Assembly (NCBI GenBank): GCA_015680685.1
Contig: MNCI01022113.1
Location: forward strand, 502,945 to 566,944
Reading direction: 5' to 3'
DNA length: 64,000 nt
Origin: Gnetum montanum
Lineage: Eukaryota > Streptophyta > Gnetopsida > Gnetales > Gnetaceae
Within the stretch, counting starts at the first letter, position 1; each line of letters starts with the position of its first letter. Below, piece by piece: positions 46,561-58,783 of this stretch. The notes under the pieces are model-generated. The model had not been told where the DNA came from, did no database searches, and worked only from the letters and a program-made list of their open reading frames with translations. A program made the translations under genes and the position numbers.

Positions 46561-48068
46561 TTTGGAGGATGTAGCTTTAAGCCATCTCACCTCTTCTATC
46601 AAGCTTTGGATCATTTGGAATGCCTAGTCTAAGTCTAGAGATGCTCTAGCTGGCTGCACTGGTTGTGCTATGTGCTATTGGGTCAATTGTGTGGCCCATG
46701 GGCTGGTTGTATGTTGCTAAGCTATGTGATGCACTTGATACATCAACCATGCTATGGGGGCGATGACTAGGGGAAAAAACACATATGTTGGTTGGGTCGA
46801 TGCTAGGAACATGGTTGAAGTAGGTAAGATGTGAGATGCCTCAGTCATTTGGGGCCTAGAGATAGGCCCTATGTAGATGTGTAGTTGAACTGCTATGGTC
46901 ACTACAAGTAGGGATGTTTGAATGGATTATGATGATGCCACGAAGGCCAAGTCAAAGGGAGCCATTACATCATGTGTCCAGTGTGCTACTACCACAAGCA
47001 TTAACCTAGGCTTGGTGGAGTGGGAAGGTGATGCTGGTGCTATGACTACCTCAAGGAAGATAGGTGAACGAGGTCACAAGGAAGCTAGACTAGGGACCAC
47101 TTGTTGGAAGACAATGTGGATAGAGCCCTCATGCTCGAAGTGAGCTTCAAACTCATCCTCTTCCTCCTGTAGGACTTCCTCATAGTATGTTCCTACATCA
47201 CACTCACTTGCTCAAATGAGCTGGGCTAATAGTCAATGATAGGGCTTTGTGACCAGAATGATATCAAAGGAGGAGGGGATATACTCCTATCCATCCTAGT
47301 TGACTAGCTCATAGTTTCATTTTGCCTCCATGTTAGAACCATCTACAGTTAACCCTGCTTGAATCTTCATGCATATGAAGTTAAACTGCTTGTTACTTAG
47401 TATAGAGTATTCTAGATCTTGGCTACACAACCTAAGGGATTGCCTTCATCTTGTCATTAAGGTCATCAATCCTAGTTTCCTATTGAATAGACAAGATGTC
47501 GAGTGTGTTTGAGACTGACACTGAAGGTTGATCTAGGTTCATGTTCACAGATCAAGTTGAAAAAGGGGGCTACAAGGATTGCTACTTGCGAAACACTGTG
47601 GACTACATTGAAATTAACTCTATCCTAGCTAACACCACTGACTATGCTCTCTACGCTAAAGAGAAGACTATGCTAACTATGCTCTCCATGTTGGAAAGTG
47701 AACTACACTAACTATGCTCTCCAAGTTGGAGAGTGGACTATGCTAACTATGCTCTCCATGTCGAAGAATGGACTACGCTGACTATGCTAGAGATGACTAT
47801 GCTCCAACTAAAAATGACAAGAGTTTGGTAGACAGTGGAAATGATTGCAATTTGGGTTACTACATGGGATCCCAGGAAGATCAACTACAAGATCCAGTTT
47901 GCACCAATAGGTTAATAGACAACACCTGCACTGGCCTAAAATCCAACTACTATTGCACGTGCAGCAAGTCCACAAGGGTGTTATGGCCTACGTTGGCCCA
48001 AAGCCAACCACTATGATGCAGAAAACATGTAATACAACCACAACAAAGTCTAACAAAGTGGTTTAGCC
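46561..48068 (-). other. D 5' leader with tandem repeats
   Basis: About 1.5 kb between PBS and gag. At about 47630-47800 four units of roughly 45 bp read CTAACTATGCTCTCCATGTTGGAAAGTGAACT-like. They share the ACTATGCTCTCC word with the LTR array. Small frames elsewhere in the leader show no domain. Confidence 0.6.
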
Positions 48069-48088
48069 CTCCTTCTAGTACCAAAAAC
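48069..48088 (-). other. Putative primer-binding site of D
   Basis: Minus strand, immediately after the 5' LTR: GTTTTTGGTACTAGAAGGAG. The TGG start fits complementarity to a tRNA 3' CCA end. I do not assign the tRNA. It is clearly different from the Asp-type site of the A/B/C/E family. Confidence 0.5.
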
Positions 48089-49980
48089 TGTAGTAACCAA
48101 AAACATCAATGGCTAGAACACTAAGGTCCACAACACACAACCTAACCCCAAATCTAGGTGAGGGCCTACTAGAGGTAGAGACGGAGCACCCTGAATGGTC
48201 TGGTTGAACAAACAGGGACTTACTAGATGCAACGGGGGTGTGGTGTTGGTAGTTGCAGTGCTAATGTGAAATGGTGTTAAGTGTGCAAGCGATGTTTATG
48301 GTGTTAACGATGTTTATAGTGTCAACAGTTTTGATGATGTTGAGCATAGTCACAAGTGCCTAAACTAGGAGGAGCATAGTCAAAAGTTTCAACAATGTGA
48401 GTGGTGTCAATACATGTAGACTGTCACTTGAGCATAGTATTAGGCACGACTATGTAGTAAAATAGCGAAAAATGCAAGTAAAGTGTGAAAAATGCAAAGA
48501 AAGAGAGAGAGAAGTAGAACACCACCACAAATGGGGTTGAGCATAGTTAACACCAAAGGGGGTTAGAATGTACATAGTGTACAATAGGTGTAGTGGACAA
48601 CATAGTCATAGTCTCTGAGGTGTCTATCCATGAAGACTAGTGTTCTATCAGGGTGTCTACATCTACTAGGTTGGCCACCTTGGTATACTATTCGCTACAG
48701 TGTTCTATTGGGTTGTGGGGATCTACAGTGGTCTACAACTTCGCCTCTTCTTGGTTCACCAAAATGCCTTTGGTTTTCTCCTAAGTGCTCCTTAGATTGT
48801 GCCAACCCTTTGATTTGCCAACCCTAAAAAAATTTAAGGGCAAGGGTATTCATAGGTCTAGGGTTAGCAAAAAATGTAGGATGGCCACCATGTGGTGGAG
48901 GGGATGGTTAGGACCACACTCAGCATAGTCACTATTCATGTAGTATACCAATGGGATTGGTGGTGTTGTGCTTTGTTGTGCTCTACTAGACTCTTCAAGA
49001 CTGTGAGACTATGACTATGCTACCAACCGCATGTGTATGCCAAGAAGACTACAAGGTACTTGAAAAAATGACACTCAGAGACTACACTATGTAGGACTAC
49101 CCTCTCCACGCTCTCACATGGGGTCAAGCATAGTTACAATTTTGGGGTAAAAGGAAATATAAGAAAGAAGTGCTTTGCCTACTATGCTTGCCAAAGGTGA
49201 GTTGACTACATTCTAGAAATAAGCTAAGCATTGTTGCTATGTTGTGGGAACTACTGGAGACTATTTTGGCTAACTACACTCTCTACGAGAGATTGACTAT
49301 GCGTTGGGCTAGGGGAGAGCATAGTCTCAGCACTTAGAAAAATCTACAAAAACTAGCTTTCGTGTTGACTATGCTCTCTACCAGAGGCTGACTACACTCT
49401 AGCCTGGGGGAGAGCATAGTCTCAGCACTTAGAAAATATTGCAAAAAATGACCTTCATGCTAACTACACGCTCTACTAGAGGCTGACTACGCTCTCATAT
49501 AGGGGAGAGCATAGTCTCAACACTTAGAAAAATCTACAAAAATCAGCCTTCATGCTAACTACACTTTCTACTGAAGGCTGACTATGCTCCCATCTAGGGA
49601 ATAGTGTAGTCTCAGCACTTAGAAAAAATTGCAAAAACTAGCCTTCATGTTGATGACACTCTCTACTAGAGGCTAACTATGCTTCCATCTGGGGAAAAGC
49701 GTAGTCTTAGCACTTAGAAAAGATTGCAAAAATTGGCTTTCATGCTAACTACACTTTCTACTAAAGGCTAACTATGCTCCCATTTGGGGGAGAGTGTAGT
49801 CTCAACACTTTGAAAAATATGCAAAAACTAGCCTTCATGCTTACCATGCTCTTTACTAGAGGCTTACTACACGCTATCCATGAGAGGCTAACTATGCTCC
49901 CATATGAAGGAGAGCATAGTGTTAACAGTTAGCCAAAATTTGTAGCTGGAATGCCATAGTCTAGATTTGATGGTGTTTCA
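48089..49980 (-). repeat. 5' LTR of D
   Basis: Plus strand TGTAGTAACCAAAAACAT … GATGGTGTTTCA, then TSD aaaga. It is 1892 bp against about 1507 bp for the 3' LTR; the excess is mainly the amplified 95-bp array at its right (U3) end. Confidence 0.85.
49271..49930 (-). repeat. 95-bp tandem array in U3 of the D 5' LTR
   Basis: Seven units start near 49271, 49366, 49460, 49556, 49651, 49745 and 49841 (period 94-96 bp), with a partial unit to about 49925. Each unit has CTCTACTAGAGGCTGACTA, a CTCCCATCTGGGGGAGAG hairpin-like core, AGCATAGTCTCAGCACTTAG and a spacer AAAAATTGCAAAAACTAGCC. GACTATGCTCTC and its exact reverse complement GAGAGCATAGTC occur in the same unit, so single strands could fold. 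The 3' LTR has one unit. Confidence 0.85.
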
Positions 49981-49985
49981 AAAGA

Positions 49986-52900
49986 CTCTAGAATAATAGC
50001 AAATATTGCCAAAGAATTAATGATTTCTAATAGTGATCACTTATAAAAGGATAAGCCAAAAAAATATAGTTTCATTCAACTATGATTTAACCAAAGTGAC
50101 TTTATATCTAGATCCAAATATGCATTGTGATGAAAAATGGCCCTAGTTATGGTCAGCTTACTAGCTAGAAGAAAGATTAGTTAAGTCCTATATATTCTTT
50201 AAGATCACCTACTGAAGAAATCCACCATCACTACTATGACTATCATCTGTGCTGCAATCTATCTTCACATCATAGCCACATGAGATCCTATGTCATGTAA
50301 CCATAAACCTTAGACTGCAGTTGACCATCACTTAGCTATAAAGAAAATAGATGTAATGATTTCATGGATGCTTATTCACTACCTATAATTTTAATCACCA
50401 ATAAGGATTGACACAAAATGTCAAAAGATAAAATGATACCACATGTTATAGAAGTAGATGTACAAAAGAGTTGAAGTTAGGATCAACATGGGATCTAACC
50501 TTGGACATCAAAACTAAAGATCATGAATAAAGAGCCAAAAATGATGCTACAAATGATGTGAGACATCACTTCTAGGTAGTTCGAGATGACTTTGAGTTGA
50601 GAAGCCATAAAATATATGGTTTAGGTGCTTGCTAGTCTTCTAGCAATACCAAGGCCCAAATACCTCCAGATAAACACATCAATTATGCAACGAGCTAAAT
50701 GTGAGTATGTGTTTGTTGTTGTAAATGTTGAAATGCTTGGATTTATGTATGAAATTATAACTAGCTATCATAAAGAAATTTAGCTAGCTTTGTCAAATAC
50801 TGTGAGTTATTAAAGATTCCTATTTTGTCAAATCACTTAGTCTATATAGTCCCTAGTACATTACTTGTAAGAAATAAAATTTCACAAAAAATTTTGAACA
50901 CAATTCTGCCAATCTACACATTATTTCCCACACAGAGAAAATTCCACTAGAAAACTAGAGATAGAACAAGATTCAATAGGTTTTAGAAAGAGAAAAGAAA
51001 AGAAAGTAAATTTCTATGGGATCTTAAACATTTGATCAAGATAAAGTGACATGAGAAAACACTTCGTAATAAAGCTATTCCAATTCAGTCTATTACAAAT
51101 TGTCCGAACCCTATAGGCTCAACAAGTAATTTCATAAAAGACACTTTTATTTAACTACCAAAATGCTTTGTAAATGACAAAATACAAGCTTCTATTTGCC
51201 TAGTTGATATTGGTCAAGAATTGCAAACAATAAAACTTCCAAAAAAATTTGACAGTTTCAGAATCATAATATTAAGGCAATAGACTTTAAAAATAAAGAT
51301 GTTATTTCAATCATCTCAAAGTATCGAAGATTTTCTAGATTACCTAAATTCAAACATGAAATTTCGATAAGACATTATTATTAAATTGCTCAAGATGCTT
51401 TTCTAATAAAACATAATCTCTTATTTGGAAAAACTTAATAGAAGTCTAATATTGTGCAAAAAACAAAGCTATAAAGACAACCTAGAAAAATCCAAAAATT
51501 AAGTGCCAAGCATGATACTATCTAAACCATTAGCTAAGTAACTAACACAAAATGGGAAAAAATGAACTCATAGGATTAAAACAAAGTAGCTAAACTAATG
51601 TCTGTAGCAAGTCATGCTTTACAATCTTCAATATTCTTCTAAGTATCTTTTCCCCCAATGCTTCCCCCTTTTAAAATTATATCTTTGAAGACCTTTTTAT
51701 AGTGACCTTAGGGTAGCTACAATAATCATGAAAAGTTAAGGGTGTTACAAATATTTAGGGGATTAATTCATAACAACCCTAAGATGTTATAACTTCCATG
51801 AGAAATTTAAGCCATAGTTGGCAAGTGTCCTTTCCAATAACTAACTTATAAATCTTCTATTTTATTTTTCTTAATATTCTTGAGGCTTTATCCTTAATAT
51901 GAGCTCTTAATTTTTGGCACATCAACCCTTATAATATATCTTCCTATAAGGAAAAAATAATTTATGCTTTTAAAGTAGAGATAACTCTAATTCAAGGTGC
52001 CTTCTTCAATAAAAGGTCACTCAATTGCAAGATAGTCAATCTATGGTTGTTTATATTTAATTATTATATTTTATTCTTCATCTTTCCATGTCATGGTTTT
52101 ATTTTATGATTATTCCTTTGGTCATTTTATAACTCCATGCCAAAACCTTAATACAAATGTATGTAATATGAAACCACAATATTGTGAAAAAATAATTGCG
52201 GGTGTGAAATGCAATAGTAAACATGGTGAAACTACCAGTGAGTAATCACGATGTGCTTGCCACAAACTCCATCAATCCCACGTGCCTCTGTAGGGCAGCA
52301 ACCACTTGTTCGTAGCTCCGTCTCTACCTCTATGACTAGCACGGTGATGTATCATCTTTGATTAATTTTTTCAATGCCACTCTATAACATGAAAAGTGGA
52401 AAAAATGGTACCATCTTTACCGCCTGTGTTAGCACTTCCATGAATAGGTAATTGCCACCAAGTCTTTGCAATTTTTGCCATGATTTTTCATGATGCCCTC
52501 TGCTGAGAAATCAGCATATGGCAACGTGATGGAGCTTGTTCAAGGTAAGTATTGCAGGGGTTCCAAGGCTTTCACTGTCAAGGGATCTACAAATGAAGGA
52601 GACTCTGCAACTGCGGGTTTGTTAGCAAATGGTGATATCTAATGGTTGTGGAAGTCATGAATCTGCAATCATTAATGCTTGGACAAGCCTGGTGCTGTGT
52701 GGAATTATCTTTGTGGCCTGTTGTTACTGAAATCCATGATGTACACAGCCAACTACTTCACATATGATCTATGTTCCAGGTCGCGTTTCAGGCTATGGAT
52801 GCTGACATTACTTCTTGAGAAAGCAAGGGTTTGATTCTGGAAGCTGACAGATATGAGATGCTGGTGTCGTTGGAAGTCATTTGATATTTTCCTGGAGTTT

Positions 52901-53000
52901 AGCTAATTTTTTGAAAATCCCATTTCAGCAACTTTACATAAAATGTTTGCCTAAAATTTAATATTTTAATGAACGCCATTTTGTAAATTTTAAAGTTCAT
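49986..53000. other. No recognisable gene
   Basis: This is the right flank of D, continuous with 22438-23026 before the insertion. It is AT-rich to about 52190. 52190-52960 has more balanced composition (for example 52250-52350 and 52500-52900) and might be an old gene or element fragment, but I find no frame above 60 codons and no motif. Confidence 0.4.
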
Positions 53001-53719
53001 TGTTTAACTTTGAAAGTTTATCAATTTCCCAATTGGATATATCCCTCACATAAATCCAATATTCTCCCCCAACGTTGCTTTGATATTTTAATTAAAATAT
53101 CACCTTCAAAATTTTTGCCTTATATTTGGCAGGCTAACTTCAAATATATTTTTTTGATAAAACCAACATATCATAACTTTATCAACTTTTTAAAGTCTAC
53201 TAAGAACCATCATGTCTCCATAAAAATGGTGAAAATGTGACAACAAGTACCAATACCCTTACCAATAATTTAATCCCTATGGATATTATGTCTAACAACC
53301 TATATCTCCAAGTGTCTCTACCACACATGTTCCTATCTATCACTATTTTGCTCTTAAGTACCACAGATTCATTACTTCATGGGTTTAAGCTCCTTCTTAT
53401 GATCCTTATTCTAATCAATGCTATCAACCGCATGCTTTAAATTCATTGTTAGCTACCCCACCTATCCAAGATAAAATACCTTCAAAGCCATAACAAAAAA
53501 ATGTCACAAGAGTCATGAACTTGTAGATGGATGACAACTCAAGTGGTTTTGAGCACATGCCTCAAAAACACTCATTCTTTACACCTACCATCCCATCTAA
53601 ACCTATTGCATTTATGACTATAGACCCTACATTAGTAACCTCCCAAAATACCTCATAAGCTTCCTTCAAATCGAAGTTCCTCTAATGTAAAAATTTTTAT
53701 GTTGATCCATACAATTACT

Positions 53720-54112
53720 AATTAAATAAAGATAGAAACCCTTCTTAGGAAGAGAACTAATCTAGGAAGTCCCCTAATCTCCTTGCAAATTACAAGAAAT
53801 GTACCATGTAAAGCTCTACTAGACTTAGGTTCTAAAGTTAATTTTATTTCATAGAAGATGTACAAAGCTTGGAATTGGCCACCACTTAAGAAATGCAATA
53901 TCATGTTGAAGCTTGCAAACTAATCTATCACCATTCCTTTAGGACTAATCAAAGATTGTGAAATCACCATTATTAACTAGTCATACCCTACCAATTTCTT
54001 GGTGATCCATGTAAACAACTATAAAGGGGAATTTCCCGTCATTATGAGAAGGGCTTAGCTAAGTACAATTGATATCAAGCTTGAAATCAAAAAAACTATC
54101 CTAGGAGAATGA
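53720..54112 (+). pseudogene. Gypsy-type aspartic protease remnant
   Basis: Plus-strand translation: ISLQITRNVPCKALLDLGSK, then VNFIS, with D-L-G at the active-site position (normally DTG/DSG). SITIPLGLIKDCEITI, NFLVIHVNNYKGEFPVIMRR, then IDIKLEIKKTILGE follow. The order matches the protease of E (LLDS…GIPLG.VED…LVINV…FSIIMRKAW). Several stops. It is the left part of an older gypsy element that the copia-type element seems to interrupt. Confidence 0.55.
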
Positions 54113-54385
54113 GCATAGAGTGGTAGAGAAGAAGAGAGTTCAATGCATTCTATACAGATACATGGGGTACAACTGCAGGCAGAAGATTTGGACAATCAAA
54201 CACAGAACTATCACAACATGTAGTTTATGTACCAAACAAGAAAGTATGTAAAGATGTCTATATCTAGCAACTAAAAAGTAGGATAACATCCAATGGTTGA
54301 TTAGGATGTAAACTACACCACAAAAGTATATTAGTATAACTTTGGACTTGATGCTCTTTAACTCCAAGACAAAAATGAAGGAGCA

Positions 54386-54850
54386 ATGACATCAAATCAA
54401 GAAGATCCCCAAGGCAAGAGCAAAGCTCTCAATTTTAGCAAAATAATTAAGCAAAATTCTTGGATTATAGATAGTGAATGCTCAAATAACATGATACTAT
54501 ACAATTCTCACCTTCTTCAATACAAATCAAAAAGCATTAGCAACATAGAAATAAGAGATGATAACCACCTTAACATAGAAGGAGTTGGAAGCTACATTAT
54601 CAAATTACCAAATAACAAGATTATAGCCATCACTAATGTCTTCTATTTACCAAATCTCTCAAATCCTCTTATCTCAATAGGATAAATGGCTAAGAAAGGA
54701 ATCAAAATTAGTTTCAAAGATGATTAGTGCATGATTAAAAAGAAAAACAAATAGGATATCATTAGAACAAAAGCCTACAACAATAGATACTATCGCATAG
54801 ATTGCAATCACTTTAATCTAACCTCATTCAAGATAATAACCAATCCATGA
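54386..54850 (+). pseudogene. Copia protease and GAG-pre-integrase remnant
   Basis: Open 54386-54685 (99 codons): SWIIDSECSNNMILYNSHLL is the copia protease active-site region (WIIDSGATNHM type; the G of DSG is now E). IRDDNHLNIEGVGSYIIKL and VFYLPNLSNPLISIG are the rest of the protease with the classic LYVPxLxxNLLS motif. 54686-54850 holds KKGIKISFKDD and the degraded pre-integrase segment. Confidence 0.8.
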
Positions 54851-54969
54851 TTCAAGTTACTACATTAGAAAAAGGAATACAAAAAGATTCATATCAAAGC
54901 ATGTCCAAACATCAAACAACAAATGAAGAAAAAGCCAAAATTTGACACAAATGATTAGAACACACCTCT

Positions 54970-55822
54970 TATAACAAACTAGAAAAAATGACAAAGTTCA
55001 AGAAAGCAATAGGAATTCAAATAAGAGATACTCCCAAAGAAAAATGTGAAATATGCATTCACAGAAACCAAATTAACAGTCCTCATACAAAAACTATACA
55101 AAGAAAAGAAAGTCCTCTTGATCTTCTCCACATGGATCTCATTGCACCTATAATTATCACCTCTATAGAAGGAGCCAATTATACACTTGTCATGGTAGAT
55201 GTTTTCTCAAGATATACGTGGACAGACAACATGAAGAGCAAGGCTAAGGTAATAATCAAATTCAAAGACTTATACATTATCATTAAAAATACTATGCCTC
55301 TATTCATCAAAACTATTAAATTAGAAAGGGGGAAGATTTCATTAATCAAGAATTCAAAGATTTTTGTACACATCAAGGGATTTTTCATCAAACCACATGT
55401 GGATATACTTGATAATAAAATGGCATTGTAGAAAGGAAAAAAAAAACACCTTATAGCACATGATGAGATGTCATCTTCAAAATGCTCAAATCTCTAATAA
55501 TTTTTGGAGCATGGCCATGAATGTTGCAACCTATATTACCAATAGAATAATCAGCAGCAACAACAAAGAAAAGTTCTCCTACAAACTCTTCTATAGAAAA
55601 CTACTAAATATAAAATATATAAGAATATTTGGATGTCATTGTTATGTCAAAATTCCAAAGCAATTCATAGATAAATTGGATAGTAGAGGAAAGAAATGCA
55701 TTTTTCTAGGATATGACACCAAGATGAGTGGATACACTTACTATGATCCCATAGAGAAAAAATGGCACTCATCTAGAGATGTGATTTTTAGGGAAAATAA
55801 AATTGACATGAAAGATTTTTAG
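54970..55822 (+). pseudogene. Copia integrase remnant
   Basis: 54988-55431: KCEICIHRNQINSPHTK (CEIC zinc-binding end), then LDLLHMDLIAPIIITSIEGA (first catalytic Asp in HMDL) and YTLVMVDVFSRYTW. After a frameshift GIFHQTTCGYT-stops-NGIVERK represents PYTPQQNGVVERKN with the catalytic Glu in VERK. 55460-55822 (120 codons) continues with FWSMAMNVATYITNR, NIKYIRIFGCHCYVKIPK, KKCIFLGYDTKMSGYTYYDP and SRDVIFREN, the conserved copia integrase C-terminus. It is inactivated by frameshifts. Confidence 0.85.
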
Positions 55823-55959
55823 AATTCAAATAAAAGGACATGAATACAAAATAATCCTAAACCATGGGTACAAAGAGATCATCCTCAAGAACAAATGTTA
55901 GACAATAACTTTTAGAGAAGAACAACTAGATCTAATGCCATCAACAACATGGAATACTC

Positions 55960-57000
55960 AGCTCTCTCTCTTGAACCAAAAAATATAGAAGAAGCCTTGA
56001 GAAAAAATACATAGAAAGAAGCTATAGACAGATAATATGAAGCTATCATGAAAAGTAATACATGGGAATGAGTGGACAAACCAAAAGGAGAAAATGTAAT
56101 TGATTGTAAATGGGTATACAAGATCAAATTTAATGAAAAATGAGAAGTCATCAAACATAAAGCAAGACTAGTTGCAAGGTGATTCAAACAAAAGAAGTAC
56201 ATAGACTATGAAGAGAGTTTTGCTCCAATAGTAAGATTTGAAATCATCAAACTCATTCTCTCAATTTCTACTCATCACAAATTCGAATTACATCAGATTG
56301 ATGTAAACTCAATGTTCCTAAATGGTAATATCAATGAAGAAGTTTATATTTATCAACCTGAAGGATACACCATCAAAGGTAAGGAAGACAAAGTCTACGA
56401 ATTAAAGAAAGCCCTATATGGCCTAAAACATGCTCTAAGAGCTTAGTTCCATAGAATCAATGATTATCTTCTAAAAAAAAGAATACTCATCTTTCATGTT
56501 TAAACTAACTCTATACTATAAGCATGATAACAAGCACTTTATAATAATCTCTCTCTATGTAAATGATTTCATCATCATAGCCACAAATGATGAACTTATA
56601 GAGGACCTCAAGACAAACATGAAGTGAAAGACCTAGGGGAGCTGAAGTATTTTCTTAGAATACAAGTTGACCAAGACAAGGAGAGAATTAAAATTCATCA
56701 AACAAAATATGTAACTATCATTTTAGAAAAGTAAAAAATCGTCAAAGCAAAAAGCACCAATACTCTTCTTCATCACAACATACATCTAAACAACAAAGAC
56801 AACACAACCATACTTGATGCCACTTTGTACATAAGCATGATTGCAATACCTAGATTTCTTTGTCACACTAGAATAGATCTAGAATTTTCCACCTTTCTTC
56901 TATTAATATTCATGCAAGAACCTAGACAATATCATCTCAATGCTCTCATCCATGTACTCAATTATGTAAAAGGCACAACAGAAAATGGAAGTAGCTAAAC
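55960..57000 (+). pseudogene. Copia reverse transcriptase (RVT_2) remnant
   Basis: Landmarks in order: YEAIMKSNTWE, VIDCKWVYKIKFNEK, KARLVAR, DYEESFAPIVRFEIIKLIL, FELHQIDVNSMFLNGNINEE (the VKTAFLNG box, here with Ser), VYIYQPEGY, YELKKALYGLKHA, the region of the YVDD box (LYVNDFIIIA-like, shifted and mutated, about 56555-56580), DLGELKYFLRIQVDQDK and FIMQEPRQYHLNALIHVLNY, VKGT. Several stops. Confidence 0.85.
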
Positions 57001-57009
57001 CAAAGAATA

Positions 57010-57683
57010 TAGATAATTTCATGATTATTTAGATGTTGATTCAAGAGGAAATCACAATGATAGAAAATCTACATCAGGATCAATAATATTTCATGGAAAT
57101 AATGCAATTAATTGGAAGTCAGAAAAAACAAACATCTATTAGTCTTTCAACTTGTGAAGCATAATTTATTACCATGACAGAATGTACTCAACACATCTTG
57201 TGGCTAAACAAACTCATGAATCACCTTGGTTTTCACATAGAACTCCCCATCAACTTATATTGTGACAATAATTTAGCCCTACAACTCTCAAATAAACATG
57301 TTCTTCACAAAAAAATTAAAGCACATTATGTGAAATATTATTTTATTAAGCAAAAAGTAAAGGAAGGAAAAATAAAATCATTAGATGTGAATACTAATGA
57401 ATAATTGGTATACTTACTCACCAAACCTCTTCTTCATTACAAGCATGAGCACCTTTACAATAATATAGGCATCAAGAAAGCAAGAAGGAAAAAAAGAAAA
57501 CATTACACACTAAAGGAGGAACTATTAACAAGTAATGTCCAATGCTCTATCCAAATGAAGACAAATGTATACAAAGTCAAACTATTTTTATTTATTTTTC
57601 AGTTGATAGGAGGATGTAAACTATTTTGGTCCCAACTCATCTTTATTTTGCTTGAATTTCTTTATTTTCATTATGGGGAATGA
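57010..57683 (+). pseudogene. Copia RNase H remnant
   Basis: WKSEKTN…SFNL is the WSSKKQ…VALSSTEAEY region. TECTQHILWLNKLMNHLGFH, INLYCDNNLALQLSNK (catalytic Asp in CDN), HKKIKAHYVKYYFIKQKV (H.RTKHI...HFVRE type) and the final LTKPL follow. The frame 57174-57404 is open and a single stop precedes LVYLLTKPLLHYKHEHL. The polyprotein end lies near 57480, just before the PPT. Confidence 0.85.
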
Positions 57684-57690
57684 CTTCTCA

Positions 57691-58080
57691 AGTTCTCAAC
57701 GTATTGCCCCAATCATTTCCTATAAATTATAAGGCCATCCATGAATGAAATAACCTATTTTGAAGGAACTAAAGTTGACATTTAATTTTCTTTTTAATTT
57801 CATGATTCTGTGTACTCCTTTCTTCTCTAATTTACACATCTATCACTAGTATCAATTTCCATTATTAGTTATCAATTCATTATAATCAATCATTAGTGCA
57901 ACCAAATTATCAAGCAAGCATCATATTAAATGCATTATCAAGATTTTAATAACTCATTTTTTCACAGTCTAGAATTTTAGACATTCCAAAATTATCACAT
58001 CTAGGATATCAAGAGTCAAAACTACATAAGTTAACAATTCAAGAAGAAGTTTTTAACAAATCTCAATAAAATTAAGATGA
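57691..58080. other. No recognisable feature
   Basis: AT-rich stretch after the copia Pol end. It should include the 3' LTR if one survives, but without a second copy I cannot mark its ends. Confidence 0.4.
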
Positions 58081-58084
58081 TCCA

Positions 58085-58330
58085 AAGAATCACATTATTC
58101 CTTGGACACATAGGCTACTATCAAAGATTAATTAAGAACTTCAAAATTGCAAAGCTGCTAGTGGGATTGACAAAGAAGAATGTAGCATTCAAATGACCAA
58201 GAAATATAACCATGCATGAGTAGAATAGCCTCATGATTAATAAAATATACAAAGTTTATGTCAAACAATGGCATAACACTGAGATAAATGAGTACAATTT
58301 CAAGTAAGAGGCAAGGTCCTTTATTAGAAC
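58085..58330 (+). pseudogene. Gypsy RT thumb/connection remnant
   Basis: Plus-strand translation ITLFLGHIGYYQRLIKNFKI, AKLLVGLTKKNVAFK-stop matches the Ty3/gypsy motif 'FLGLAGYYRRFI..FS.IAKPLT.LTKK...F.W'. The stop stands at the usual Trp codon. Beyond it the similarity fades. With the protease remnant at 53.7 kb on the same strand it may represent the two sides of an older gypsy element split by the copia element; the RT palm between them is missing. Confidence 0.6.
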
Positions 58331-58708
58331 TCCACTCATGTACCTTAACATACCAAATTTCAGAAACTTTGAAAAGGATCTTACATTATACAATCTACCT
58401 TTCAATCTCACACCATGCAAATATACCATCCTAATTGCTCACAAAAACTCATATTAGTCAACATGCAACAAATCAAGGATTTTTAGGTAGTTGCCCACTC
58501 AACAAATACCTCTACCACTATTAAAGCTCATTCCATATTTTGTATCTCCACCTTCTAACTTAGTCATGGGGAAGCTACCTATTCAAATTAACACCTTGTA
58601 AGAACCCATTTTACACTTTTTTATTTTGTAATGCTTTTTTATTTTTCTTTTGTTATAAATTTTCCCTTCCATATAACTTTTCATTTTCTTATGTTTTATG
58701 ATTTATGT

Positions 58709-58714
<6 letters not shown>

Positions 58715-58750
<36 letters not shown>

Positions 58751-58783
58751 TTTTATCGTGGGGGCTTTTTTTTTTTTTTTTTT
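58715..58783 (+). repeat. Long poly-T tracts
   Basis: A run of 35 T (58715-58749) and one of 18 T (58766-58783) separated by GTTTTATCGTGGGGGC. Such tracts can be poly-A tails of retroposons on the minus strand, but no retroposon body was recognised beside them. Confidence 0.8.

Larger units (their letters stand above)
23032..49980 (-). mobile_element. Element D: giant Tat/Ogre-lineage Ty3/gypsy retrotransposon
   Basis: Bounded by identical 5-bp duplications aaaga at 23027-23031 and 49981-49985. The LTRs are 23032 to about 24538 and 48089-49980. The span is 26.9 kb, or about 18.2 kb without nested element C. Reading right to left: 5' LTR, PBS, long leader, gag, protease, a 6-kb gap without sense coding, RT, RNase H, a second archaeal-type RNase H, integrase, 3' region, PPT, 3' LTR. 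Dual RNase H, the gag-protease linker FCHYHQ…RMIDRGEL and the large size are hallmarks of Tat/Ogre. All frames are degraded. Confidence 0.88.
54120..57690 (+). mobile_element. Ty1/copia-type retrotransposon remnant
   Basis: Protease, integrase, RT and RNase H follow in that order on the plus strand, with integrase before RT, which defines Ty1/copia. Gag is not recognisable and no LTR pair was found. A purine tract AAAGGAGGAAC at 57512-57522 is a possible PPT. The domain order is complete but with many stops and small indels. Confidence 0.8.
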
